This document shows positions 9,259 through 18,004 of a stretch of 64,000 bases of DNA, piece by piece. A model generated the notes under the pieces. That model had not been told where the DNA came from, did no database searches, and saw only the letters and a list, made by a program, of their open reading frames with translations. The first letter of the stretch is position 1, and every line of letters begins with the position of its first letter. The position numbers were made by a program, and so were the translations under genes. The stretch spans positions 124,001-188,000 of the forward strand of contig NZ_JNKF01000013.1 in NCBI RefSeq assembly GCF_000702825.1. The letters are read 5' to 3'. The DNA comes from Prevotella sp. P6B1 (GTDB lineage: Bacteria; Bacteroidota; Bacteroidia; Bacteroidales; Bacteroidaceae).

Positions 9259-12200
9259 TTACAGCGTTACGTTCAAACCAAAGGTAAATGCACGGCTCTT
9301 TGGATAAGAAGAGAAGTCGATACCTGGGGTCAGACCAGAGTAGCTGCTGTTGCGGGCATAAGAACTTACTTCTGGGTCGAAGCCTGGATAGTTCGTAATC
9401 ACAAACAGGTTTGTACCAGTTACATAAGCACGCAGACGCTGTACACCAAACTTCTTGGTAATCTTGTTAGGAACAGTGTAACCGATGGTCAAGCTCTGCA
9501 AACGCAGGAATGAAGCATCGTCCATAGCCCAGTCGGTAGGAACAACTACAGCATCGCCTGTAGAGAATGGGCTCCACATAGCCTTGGCTGCCAAGCCGTT
9601 ACCACCCTCGTTCCAGTACTTCAGATCCTCCAGACTCTTCAGCAGTACGCCTGTCTCTGGGTTGATGTAAGAGTAAGCATTGCTCTGGCTCATCTCTGCG
9701 CGCATATTTGGATAGGTACCCGCGCGATAGCGTGATGAGGTCTGAATCTTATTGGCATTGTAGATGTCGTTGCCAACCTTATAAGTGAAGTTAATATTGA
9801 AGTCGAAGTCGTAAATCTCACCATTGAATCCGAAACCACCCATGAAGTCGGGGTTGGTGTCACCAATCACAGTGATATCCTTTGCATCAACCACACCATC
9901 GTTATTCAGATCCTTCAGCTTCATGGTACCTGGACGGATACCGATAGTACCACCCAGCAGTGAAGTTGTTGGAACACCTTCCTTCAGTGTATAGACACCC
10001 TTCACCTCGTCATAGCTGGCGAAGTCGTCGGTGGTATAATAACCATCGCTCTTCCAACCGTAAACCAGTCCAATAGGATCACCGATGCGTACAATGTAGT
10101 CCTGCTGGTTCTTATTGTCGGTGCTGGCCCAACCTGATGCAAATGTCATTTCCTGCAAACCGTTGGCCAGACTCTTAACGTTCGACTTGTCGAAACCGAT
10201 GTTGAAGTTGGCATTCAGTTTGAAGTTCTTGCTCTGGATGATGGCTGCATTCAGGGTAACTTCAACACCCTTGTTGCTGGTTGAAGCAGAGTTCTCCCAA
10301 ACAGAGGTATAACCAGGTGCTGCGATGTTGTGGTTAATCAGCAGGTCGTCGGTGCTGTTCCAGTAAACATCGATATTACCAGAGAGTCGCTCGTTGAAGA
10401 AACCGAAGTCCAAACCGAGGTTACGAGTGGTACGCTTCTCCCAGGTGAGCAATGGGTTGGCCAGAGTGGTAGAAACGGCCTGATGTGAGCCTGCCACCTC
10501 GCCTACTCCATAACGCTTTACACCACTATTGGTGTCGTAAAGTTGTACATACTGAGTGTTACCAATCTTATCGTTACCAACCTTACCGTAAGATACACGG
10601 AGTTTCAGGTTAGACAACCAGCTGTGTGTAGCCTCCATCCATGGCTCATCGATGATACGCCATGAAGCAGCAGCTGCGGGGAAGAAGCCCCACTGGTGGC
10701 CACTGCCGAACTGCGAGCTACCATCCTCACGCAGAGTAACAGTGAGCAAATAGCGGTCGAGCAGAGTATAGTTGATACGACCAAAGAATGATACCTTATT
10801 CTGATTGGCAGAGACATTACCAGTCATGGTCTGCATCGTGCCCAGACCAAAGTTAGCGAATACCTGCTCAGCAGTAAATGCCTCACTGAAGTTATTGGCA
10901 CTCATAGCGCTGTAGTTAGAGCGGCTTGAGCGGATTTCCTGACCTCCCATCACATTCAAGTGATGAATCTTATTAATCTTGGTATCGTAGGTCAGTGTGA
11001 AGCTCTCACGGAAACTGTTGGTATTAGTCTTGGTCCAGTCGGCCAGAGGTTTACCACCTACATACGAAGCCTGTGTGGTTGTAGAACCATACCAGTTCTT
11101 TACCTCGTTGAATCCATAAGTATAACCTCCTTCAAGATGAGCAGTCAAGCCCTTCAGAGGAGTCTTCCAATCCAAAGCTCCATTGAAGATGAAACCACGA
11201 TTGTTACGGCGACGCCAGTATTGTTCTGACTGCTCTGCCAACGACATGTTGGAGCGCTGCCATTCAACGATTTCATCGTCCGACATGGTTGAGAAGTCAG
11301 GTGTAATCATACCAGAGAGACCCTTAGTGGCAACACCATAGAGGGCCTGTTCTGTACGCACCTTATAAGTACCACCCTGAGTTCCCTGTCCGTTAGCTGT
11401 CTGATCGTTAACACGAGCAGTCATCGAGAACTTCAGGCTCTTATTGATGTCGTGATTCATCTTAAAGAGGAATGCGAAACGTGAGAAGTCGTTGTTGGGC
11501 ATCAAACCTGCATTGTAGTCGTAGGTACCTGAGAGGTTGAACTTGGTTTTATCAGTACCTCCCTGCAGACTCAGGTTGTGGCTCTGCGAGATGGTGTTGG
11601 CACCAAACAGGTCGTCCTGCCAGTCGATAGCCTCCTGACTCTTGTAGAGATACAGATCGTCGAACACACCGAACTGTCTGTAGAAAGAGTTCAGTGCGCT
11701 CTCGCCGCGCAGTGCAGCATATTCATAGTTCGACATAACATACTGATAGGTATCAAGTACGTCCAGACGCTTAGACACCTTCTTGGTCTGCAGATAGCCG
11801 TTATAGCTTACCTGAGTCTTGCCACCTTTGGCATTCTTGGTGGTAATCAAGATAACACCATTAGCACCTTCTGAACCGTAGATAGCAGTAGAAGATGCAT
11901 CTTTCAGAACAGTGATATCCTCGATATCGTTAGGCGAGAGATCGGTAAGCTTACCACCCTGGAATCCGTCGATTACAACCAGAGGGCTGTTGTCACCAGT
12001 AATTGAACCACCACCACGAACACGGATAAGCACATCGGCATCGGGCGAACCGTCGGTAGTTGTAATGTTCACACCGGCCATCTTACCAGTCAGTGCCTCG
12101 GTTACGTTTGATACTGGCACCTTAGCCAGATCCTGTCCTGCTACGGTAACAACCGAACCTGTCAGGTCTTTTTTACGAACGGCACCATAACCGATAACCA

Positions 12201-12525
12201 CCAGTTCGTTCAGCGTGTTGTTGTCGTCTTCCATCACCACCTTCATGTCGTTGCTGGCAGTAACGGTTTTAGGTTTCATTCCGATGTAGGTAATTACCAC
12301 CTGCTTGCTGCTATGCAGCTTCAGCTCGAAGTTACCATCGAAATCAGTTACGGTAGCGTTTTTAGGACTACCCTTTTCTACAACTGTTGCACCGATAACG
12401 GGCTCGTTGGTTGAGTCAAAAACCTGGCCTTTGGCAATCGTCTGAGCCAGCACCTCAGGGGGAGCCAGTACAAAGAATGCGGCTAAGAGGCAAAGTTTGC
12501 ACAATCTTCTCATTGCTTGATTCAT
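9259..12525 (-). CDS. SusC/RagA-family TonB-dependent transporter of the pectin-type PUL
   Basis: This 1088-residue outer-membrane transporter has a signal peptide ending near PPEVLAQ and a CarbopepD_reg-like domain at about 30-110. The SusC signature LNELVVIGYGAVRKKDLTGS is followed by plug motifs (DGFQGGKLTDLSPNDIEDI, IYGSEGANGVILITTKN) and a 22-strand-type barrel ending AFTFGLNVTL. It is the promoter-proximal gene of the leftward operon SusC-SusD-DUF5123-GH28. It is divergent from the GH3 gene, with 243 bp between them holding both promoters and an operator-like repeat. By context it imports galacturonate-containing oligosaccharides; this is inference from the co-encoded GH28. Confidence 0.95.
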   Translation of the reverse strand: MNQAMRRLCKLCLLAAFFVLAPPEVLAQTIAKGQVFDSTNEPVIGATVVEKGSPKNATVTDFDGNFELKLHSSKQVVITYIGMKPKTVTASNDMKVVMEDDNNTLNELVVIGYGAVRKKDLTGSVVTVAGQDLAKVPVSNVTEALTGKMAGVNITTTDGSPDADVLIRVRGGGSITGDNSPLVVIDGFQGGKLTDLSPNDIEDITVLKDASSTAIYGSEGANGVILITTKNAKGGKTQVSYNGYLQTKKVSKRLDVLDTYQYVMSNYEYAALRGESALNSFYRQFGVFDDLYLYKSQEAIDWQDDLFGANTISQSHNLSLQGGTDKTKFNLSGTYDYNAGLMPNNDFSRFAFLFKMNHDINKSLKFSMTARVNDQTANGQGTQGGTYKVRTEQALYGVATKGLSGMITPDFSTMSDDEIVEWQRSNMSLAEQSEQYWRRRNNRGFIFNGALDWKTPLKGLTAHLEGGYTYGFNEVKNWYGSTTTQASYVGGKPLADWTKTNTNSFRESFTLTYDTKINKIHHLNVMGGQEIRSSRSNYSAMSANNFSEAFTAEQVFANFGLGTMQTMTGNVSANQNKVSFFGRINYTLLDRYLLTVTLREDGSSQFGSGHQWGFFPAAAASWRIIDEPWMEATHSWLSNLKLRVSYGKVGNDKIGNTQYVQLYDTNSGVKRYGVGEVAGSHQAVSTTLANPLLTWEKRTTRNLGLDFGFFNERLSGNIDVYWNSTDDLLINHNIAAPGYTSVWENSASTSNKGVEVTLNAAIIQSKNFKLNANFNIGFDKSNVKSLANGLQEMTFASGWASTDNKNQQDYIVRIGDPIGLVYGWKSDGYYTTDDFASYDEVKGVYTLKEGVPTTSLLGGTIGIRPGTMKLKDLNNDGVVDAKDITVIGDTNPDFMGGFGFNGEIYDFDFNINFTYKVGNDIYNANKIQTSSRYRAGTYPNMRAEMSQSNAYSYINPETGVLLKSLEDLKYWNEGGNGLAAKAMWSPFSTGDAVVVPTDWAMDDASFLRLQSLTIGYTVPNKITKKFGVQRLRAYVTGTNLFVITNYPGFDPEVSSYARNSSYSGLTPGIDFSSYPKSRAFTFGLNVTL

Positions 12526-12596
12526 ACTTTGATGTTTAAGTTATTAATTATAATAGTAAGTTATACAACTTCTTGAGATTAGTCATTAAATTGGTG

Positions 12597-12604
12597 CAAA
12601 TTTA
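12597..12604 (-). promoter_or_regulatory. -7 promoter box of the pectin-type PUL
   Basis: On the minus strand the sequence reads TAAATTTG followed by CACC, a perfect TAnnTTTG -7 box about 70 bp upstream of the SusC start. Confidence 0.6.
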
Positions 12605-12656
12605 GTAAAAAAAATCCAAAAAAGCGTCTATTTCTGTTCAAAAAGTGCGCAAAAAC

Positions 12657-12695
12657 CCACGTAAACGTTTTCGAACGTTAACGTTTTCGTACACA
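12657..12695. promoter_or_regulatory. Operator-like repeat between divergent susC and GH3 genes
   Basis: The stretch contains two direct copies of AACGTTTTCG separated by AACGTT, preceded by CACGTAA and followed by TACACA. It overlaps the position expected for upstream control of both divergent genes. The same CACGTAAACGTTT and TCGTACACA elements occur upstream of the other SusC gene near 3717-3753. It is a plausible binding site for a shared PUL regulator, although no regulator gene is visible nearby. Confidence 0.45.
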
Positions 12696-12711
12696 ATATA
12701 TATATAGTAAA

Positions 12712-12742
12712 TTGTCTATTTCAATTATTCTTTTTATCTTTG
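12712..12742 (+). promoter_or_regulatory. Promoter of the GH3 gene (-33 TTG, -7 TATCTTTG)
   Basis: TTG at 12712-12714 and TATCTTTG at 12735-12742 are separated by 20 nt, matching the Bacteroidetes primary promoter layout. The GH3 ATG follows 26 nt after the -7 box. Confidence 0.65.
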
Positions 12743-12768
12743 CTGCCAGAAAACGAAATTAAAACAAT

Positions 12769-15363
12769 ATGAAACTGAAACAAATTAGAACGCTTTTAGC
12801 CTCAGTGCTATGTTTTTGCGCCGTATCTACCTGCGCACAGTCATTACCCTACCAGAATCCGAACCTCTCGGCAGCCGAGCGTGCTGATGACCTGCTGGGC
12901 CGACTCACACTTGAAGAGAAGGTTTCGTTAATGATGGACACATCGCCCGCCATTCCCCGCTTAGGCATCCCGCAGTTCCAGTGGTGGAACGAGGCGCTGC
13001 ACGGCATTGGCCGCAATGGCTTCGCCACCGTGTTTCCTATCACCATGGCGATGGCGGCCTCATGGGACGATGCCCTGTTGCACCAGGTGTTTACTGCCGT
13101 GAGCGACGAGGCACGCGTGAAAGCCCAGCAAGCGAAACGCTCCGGCGACATCAAACGCTATCAGAGTCTGTCGTTCTGGACACCTAATATCAATATCTTC
13201 CGTGATCCCCGATGGGGACGCGGACAGGAGACCTATGGCGAAGACCCCTACCTCACCGCTAAGATGGGACTGGCTGTGGTGCGCGGTCTGCAGGGTGTGG
13301 GCTACCATGGCGAAGACCTGGGGGTGAGCCCCTATCGCAAGCTGCTGGCATGCGCCAAGCACTTTGCCGTACATAGCGGACCGGAGTGGAACCGACATGA
13401 GTTCAACATTGAGAACCTGCCTGAGCGCGACCTCTGGGAGACCTATCTGCCGGCTTTCAAGGCTCTGGTACAACAGGGTAAGGTGGCTGAGGTGATGTGC
13501 GCCTATCAGCGTATAGACGGACAGGCCTGCTGCGCACAGACACGCTACGAGCAACAGATACTACGCGATGAATGGGGTTTCGACGGCCTCATCACCAGCG
13601 ACTGCGGTGCCATCCGCGACTTCCTGCCCCGTTGGCACAATGTGGCCAAGGATGGTGCTGAGGCATCAGCCAAGGCGGTACTGGCTGGTACGGACGTGGA
13701 GTGCGGATCGGAATACAAGCGGCTGCCCGAGGCAGTGAAACGTGGCGACATCAAGGAGGAGGCTATCGACCGTAGTCTGCGTCGCCTGCTCATAGCCCGT
13801 TTCGAATTGGGCGACCTGGATCCCGACGACTTGAACCCCTGGACACAAATACCTGAAGAGGTGGTGGCTTCGAAACAACACAAGCAGCTGGCCCTCGACA
13901 TGGCCCGCAAGAGCATCGTACTGCTGAAAAACAATGGGGTACTGCCCCTGTCAACAGCCGCATCAAACATCGTGGTGATGGGACCAAACGCCAACGATGC
14001 CATCATGCAGTGGGGTAACTATGCCGGTTCAGCCACCGAGACCATCACCGCTATCGATGGTATCCGCGCTATCGCTCCCCATGCGAAACTCATCGCCGGC
14101 TGCGGTCTGACCCGTAACGAGAGTTTCGAGAGTCGTTTCAACGAGATTATCGACCCATTAGGCAACCGCGGTATGCAGGTGGCCTATTGGAACAATATGG
14201 AGATGAAGGGAGTCCCCGTAGCTACAACCGTCATCAAACAACCTATCCACCTGAACAACGGCGGTAACACAGTGTTTGCGCCAGGCGTCAATCTGGAGCA
14301 TTTCTCTGCCCGTTTCGATGGAACCTTCAAGCCCACTCGCAATGAGACGCTCATCTTCGACATCAAGGCCGATGATATGCTGCGCCTGATAGTAAATAGC
14401 GACACCATTGTTGACGTATGGAAAGTGCGTCATCGCATACAGGGCGGCAAAACCGAACTGGCTGTAGAGGCGGGTAAACACTACCGCATACAAATAGACT
14501 ATGCACAGGAAAGCGGCTACGCTGCTATCGATTTCGATATCCAAAGCAAGATTGCGCCTACTTATCAGGAACTGCTGGCACAAGTGGGCAACGCCGAGAC
14601 AGTAGTCTTCGTAGGCGGCATCGCTCCTACCCTCGAGGGTGAAGAGATGAAGGTGAGCGAGCCAGGCTTCAAGGGTGGCGACCGCACCAGCATAGAACTG
14701 CCACAATCGCAGCGCGATGTACTGGCCATGCTTCATCAAGCAGGAAAGAAGGTCATCTTTGTGAACTGTTCCGGCTCGGCTATCGCCATGGTGCCTGAAC
14801 TGGAATCATGCGATGCCATCCTACAATGGTGGTACGCAGGCGAACAGGGTGGTACAGCCTTGGCCGAGGTACTGTTCGGACAGTATAACCCCAGCGGCAA
14901 GTTGCCTGTAACCTTCTATAAGAGCACCGACGACCTGCCCGACTTCCTCGACTATAAGATGACAGGCCGTACCTATCGCTATTTCAAAGGTGAGGCGCTC
15001 TTCCCCTTCGGCTATGGTCTGAGCTACACCACCTTTGCCATCAGCAAGCCAACCTATAAGAACGGCAAGTTGCAGGTACAAGTTAAGAATACCGGCAACT
15101 GCAAAGGCTTGGAGACGGTTCAGGTTTACATCCGTAACACAGCCGACCAGGAAGGACCTCTGAAGACACTGCGTGGTTATAGTCAGGTTGAGTTGAATCC
15201 TGGCGAGACGAAGACGGTTAGCATCGACCTGCCTCGCGAGCGCTTTGAGGGTTGGGATGTGAAGACCAACACCATGCGAGTGGTGCCTGGCAGATATGAG
15301 ATCATGGTGGGCACATCAAGTGCCGATAGCGACCTGAAGAAGATAAAGGTAGCTATCAAGTAA
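12769..15363 (+). CDS. Glycoside hydrolase family 3 with PA14 insertion (beta-glucosidase/beta-xylosidase type)
   Basis: This 864-residue secreted or periplasmic enzyme releases terminal beta-linked sugars. A signal peptide ends near STCAQ. The GH3 N-terminal barrel carries WWNEALHGIG, ACAKHFAVHSGPEW and GLITSDCGAI, with D278 the expected nucleophile. The alpha/beta sandwich resumes with LLKNNGVLPL and is interrupted at about 460-590 by a PA14-type carbohydrate-binding domain. The C-terminus is a fibronectin-III-like domain (YSQVELNPGETKTVS). The SDC motif and PA14 insertion fit Bacteroidales beta-xylosidases and beta-glucosidases; the sequence alone does not settle specificity. It is divergent from the pectin-type PUL and may act on side chains of the same polysaccharide. 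Confidence 0.92.
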   Translation: MKLKQIRTLLASVLCFCAVSTCAQSLPYQNPNLSAAERADDLLGRLTLEEKVSLMMDTSPAIPRLGIPQFQWWNEALHGIGRNGFATVFPITMAMAASWDDALLHQVFTAVSDEARVKAQQAKRSGDIKRYQSLSFWTPNINIFRDPRWGRGQETYGEDPYLTAKMGLAVVRGLQGVGYHGEDLGVSPYRKLLACAKHFAVHSGPEWNRHEFNIENLPERDLWETYLPAFKALVQQGKVAEVMCAYQRIDGQACCAQTRYEQQILRDEWGFDGLITSDCGAIRDFLPRWHNVAKDGAEASAKAVLAGTDVECGSEYKRLPEAVKRGDIKEEAIDRSLRRLLIARFELGDLDPDDLNPWTQIPEEVVASKQHKQLALDMARKSIVLLKNNGVLPLSTAASNIVVMGPNANDAIMQWGNYAGSATETITAIDGIRAIAPHAKLIAGCGLTRNESFESRFNEIIDPLGNRGMQVAYWNNMEMKGVPVATTVIKQPIHLNNGGNTVFAPGVNLEHFSARFDGTFKPTRNETLIFDIKADDMLRLIVNSDTIVDVWKVRHRIQGGKTELAVEAGKHYRIQIDYAQESGYAAIDFDIQSKIAPTYQELLAQVGNAETVVFVGGIAPTLEGEEMKVSEPGFKGGDRTSIELPQSQRDVLAMLHQAGKKVIFVNCSGSAIAMVPELESCDAILQWWYAGEQGGTALAEVLFGQYNPSGKLPVTFYKSTDDLPDFLDYKMTGRTYRYFKGEALFPFGYGLSYTTFAISKPTYKNGKLQVQVKNTGNCKGLETVQVYIRNTADQEGPLKTLRGYSQVELNPGETKTVSIDLPRERFEGWDVKTNTMRVVPGRYEIMVGTSSADSDLKKIKVAIK

Positions 15364-15381
15364 CCAAAAAGAAAGTATCAT

Positions 15382-15452
15382 ACTAACTCCCCTCTACCCT
15401 AACACTAAAGCATAGTTAGTATAAGGGTAGAGGGGAGTTAGTGTTAGGGTAG
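15382..15452. terminator. Nested inverted repeat between convergent genes (bidirectional terminator candidate)
   Basis: A 27-bp arm at 15382-15408 pairs with 15416-15442 with only two mismatches around a 7-nt loop. A second, alternative pairing joins 15394-15408 with 15438-15452 (15 bp perfect). The repeat sits exactly between the convergent GH3 and EEP-hydrolase genes and reaches the stop codon of the latter. It has no U-tract, so termination is inferred from position. Confidence 0.6.
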
Positions 15453-16373
15453 CTATTTACGTAATCGTACGAATACCGGATAGTGATCAGAAGGAAGACG
15501 CTTCTGGTATTTCTTGAACGAGATTTCCTGAGGAGCGTCGATGCCTTTCAGTGCCTCACCCTGTTGCTGACCCTCAGCCCAGTAGCTGTTGGTAAGCACG
15601 CCGTAACGTTCTACCGTGAAACAGGGCGATACAAACACATGGTCAATACGACTATCGGTCTTGAGTTCCGGATCCCAGCTATTGAAGGTTCCGTTCTCGG
15701 CAAAGCGCAATTTAGCTTTCTCAAAGCTATCATCGAGTACGCCCGACTGCGTAAAGATGGTATAGATCTCGTTGGTCTGGTCCACATTAAAGTCGCCAGT
15801 CAATATCACGGGCTTACCCTTTGCAATCTCCTTGATGCGCTGCACAACGAGCTTGGCACCTTCGCGACGGGCCACAGTACCTACGTGATCCATATGCAGA
15901 TTGAAATAATAGAACTTCAAGCTGGTACCTTTGAGTTGGAAGTAGCCCCACGAGCAGATACGTATGCAGGCAGCATCCCATCCTAAGCCAGGCTTATCGG
16001 GCGTTTCCGATAGCCAGAAGTCACCATGATCCAGTATTTTCACCTTGTTGCGATCATAGAAAATATTGGAATGCTCGCCACCATGCTTGCCGTCGTCGCG
16101 GCCCAGACCGATACAGTCATAATCAGTAAGCTGCTTCAACATGTCCTGGCGTTGCGATTCCAGCACTTCCTGTGCACCGAAGATATCGGGATGCTCAAAG
16201 AGAATCTGACCACATAACACCGGCATGCGCTGTTGCCAGCCATTACCAGCCTTCACATCACCATTATTCTGATTTCTGATATTATAACTGCCCACGTAGA
16301 GATTCTGGGCCTGTGCAGTAATGCTGGCTGCCACAACAAGGGCAACCAGCATGAGTTTACTTAATACTTTCAT
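15453..16373 (-). CDS. Secreted endonuclease/exonuclease/phosphatase (EEP) family hydrolase
   Basis: This 306-residue protein has a signal peptide ending near ITAQAQ and the full EEP fold signature set: YVGSYNIRNQN, GAQEVLE (metal-binding Glu), YYFNLHMDH, LTGDFNVD (catalytic Asp/Asn), DSRIDHVFVS and SDHYPVF (general-base His). Family members act on phosphodiesters: nucleic acids, inositol phosphates or sphingomyelin. The export signal argues for an extracellular or periplasmic nuclease or phosphodiesterase that scavenges phosphate or nucleotides. It may be co-transcribed with the carboxylesterase gene, which ends 16 bp before its start. The substrate is not determined. Confidence 0.85.
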   Translation of the reverse strand: MKVLSKLMLVALVVAASITAQAQNLYVGSYNIRNQNNGDVKAGNGWQQRMPVLCGQILFEHPDIFGAQEVLESQRQDMLKQLTDYDCIGLGRDDGKHGGEHSNIFYDRNKVKILDHGDFWLSETPDKPGLGWDAACIRICSWGYFQLKGTSLKFYYFNLHMDHVGTVARREGAKLVVQRIKEIAKGKPVILTGDFNVDQTNEIYTIFTQSGVLDDSFEKAKLRFAENGTFNSWDPELKTDSRIDHVFVSPCFTVERYGVLTNSYWAEGQQQGEALKGIDAPQEISFKKYQKRLPSDHYPVFVRLRK

Positions 16374-16389
16374 TAGTAGCGTTTGTTAT

Positions 16390-17985
16390 TTAATGTCTGC
16401 TTGATTCTGTTTCTTCGCGTTTGGCTTTGTAGTAACGATCCACGAAATCCACCTGCTCGCGGTTGGGACGCATAATCAGCGAGGCGCCATTGCTGAACTG
16501 CATGGTAGTGGGCTTCGCATCGTCGAACGATGGCCAGTAAGGCAGTCCCTTACCATTAGGATTGCAGGTCTTGGCAAAGTTCACCCAATACTGCTGGATG
16601 ATTTCTGCCACAGCACTCTCGGCAGGATACTTCTGAGGCTGGTCGAAGAACGTACCGTTCAGATACATGATATCATCGGCATGAGCCACACCCTTACGAC
16701 GCGGATCGCGAGAGAAACTTACCTCTGAAGGCTGAGCCAGATAGGCTGCATAGGCAGGACTCTTACCAGTCTTGGCCTGCAGACTTACCCAGGCATACGA
16801 TGGCCAGGCAAATCCCATATCGCGGAAGGCATCACCATTACCATGCCAAGCCTCATCATCGGTCGAACCAGGATACACCTTCAATGCCTCATCGGCCCAT
16901 GAACCGAAGATGTGGCGTACCTGTTTCTGATACTGCTCAGCCTTGATATTACCCGGAGTAAAGAGCGCACCCTCATCACTGTTTGTCATCACAATCACAG
17001 GCACATCATTATACTCGCCACGCTCGTACAGACGGTACTGATCGTCGCAAATCACGTAGCCATCCACACAAGGCCAGAAACCGGCAAAGCCCACATTTCC
17101 ATCGCAAAGCTGCATAGCATCCATCTGTCGTAACTGCTTAATACTCTTCTTTTTAAGATGCTTCATAAAAGCAACGCCTTGACTCTCTGCGCCCTTCTGC
17201 GAAGCATCGAGACCTAACGAACGGGGCTGATCGCTCCAAGGTGCAAACGAGCCTCCACTATGACTGATGCAGGCACGGAACAGGCCCTTAGCCAAGGGCG
17301 AGGCACAGAGCATGCTACAGCTGATGGCACCTGCCGATTCACCGAAGATAGTCACCTTCGAAGGATCGCCACCAAACTGCTCAATGTTACGCTGAACCCA
17401 CTGCAGGGCAAAGATCTGGTCGAGGATACCGTAGTTGCCGGAATGACCTTCCTTGTCCTCCTTAGAGAGTTCGGGATGCGCCATAAAACCTAAGGCACCT
17501 GTACGATACTCGATGCTGACGATAACGACACCGCGCTGAGCCAGACGTTTCCACAAGTCGCCACCATACCATTCGGTCTGGAAGCTACCGCCATGGATCC
17601 ATACCATCACTGGCAGTTTCTCACACTTGGCCTTGGCCGGCGTAGCGATACCGAGATAGAGACAGTCCTCGCTCATCATATCGGCAGTACGACCAGGACG
17701 TGTGGGTTGCGGAGGCAGTGGTCCGAACTTGTCGCACACACGTACACCCTCCCAAGCCTTAGCAGGCTGAGGTGCACGCCAACGCAGATTACCAACAGGG
17801 GGAGCAGCATAAGGAATAGCCTTGTACACGGCCAGACCTTCGTCGAGAACACCCTGTACATCACCAGTTTCTACATGGGTAGCCAATAGTGGCTGCTCCT
17901 GTTTACAGCAAGCTTTCTGAGCCTGCACACCGACTGCTGCCATCACAATGGCACACAGCACAAGTTTTCTAAGTAACAGATTCAT
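16390..17985 (-). CDS. Type B carboxylesterase (alpha/beta hydrolase), secreted
   Basis: This 531-residue esterase has a signal peptide ending near GVQAQ. The carboxylesterase-B hallmarks are present: EDCLYLGI, the oxyanion-hole HGG at 131-133, the nucleophile elbow FGESAGA with S217, an acidic NSDEG segment, and a late His in GVAHADD. Length and motif order are normal for the family. The genes around it handle plant polysaccharide, so it may remove acyl esters (acetyl, methyl or feruloyl groups) from glycans. That role is inferred from context; the fold assignment is secure. Confidence 0.88.
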   Translation of the reverse strand: MNLLLRKLVLCAIVMAAVGVQAQKACCKQEQPLLATHVETGDVQGVLDEGLAVYKAIPYAAPPVGNLRWRAPQPAKAWEGVRVCDKFGPLPPQPTRPGRTADMMSEDCLYLGIATPAKAKCEKLPVMVWIHGGSFQTEWYGGDLWKRLAQRGVVIVSIEYRTGALGFMAHPELSKEDKEGHSGNYGILDQIFALQWVQRNIEQFGGDPSKVTIFGESAGAISCSMLCASPLAKGLFRACISHSGGSFAPWSDQPRSLGLDASQKGAESQGVAFMKHLKKKSIKQLRQMDAMQLCDGNVGFAGFWPCVDGYVICDDQYRLYERGEYNDVPVIVMTNSDEGALFTPGNIKAEQYQKQVRHIFGSWADEALKVYPGSTDDEAWHGNGDAFRDMGFAWPSYAWVSLQAKTGKSPAYAAYLAQPSEVSFSRDPRRKGVAHADDIMYLNGTFFDQPQKYPAESAVAEIIQQYWVNFAKTCNPNGKGLPYWPSFDDAKPTTMQFSNGASLIMRPNREQVDFVDRYYKAKREETESSRH

Positions 17986-18004
17986 AAATCGTTTTCTTTA
18001 ATAA

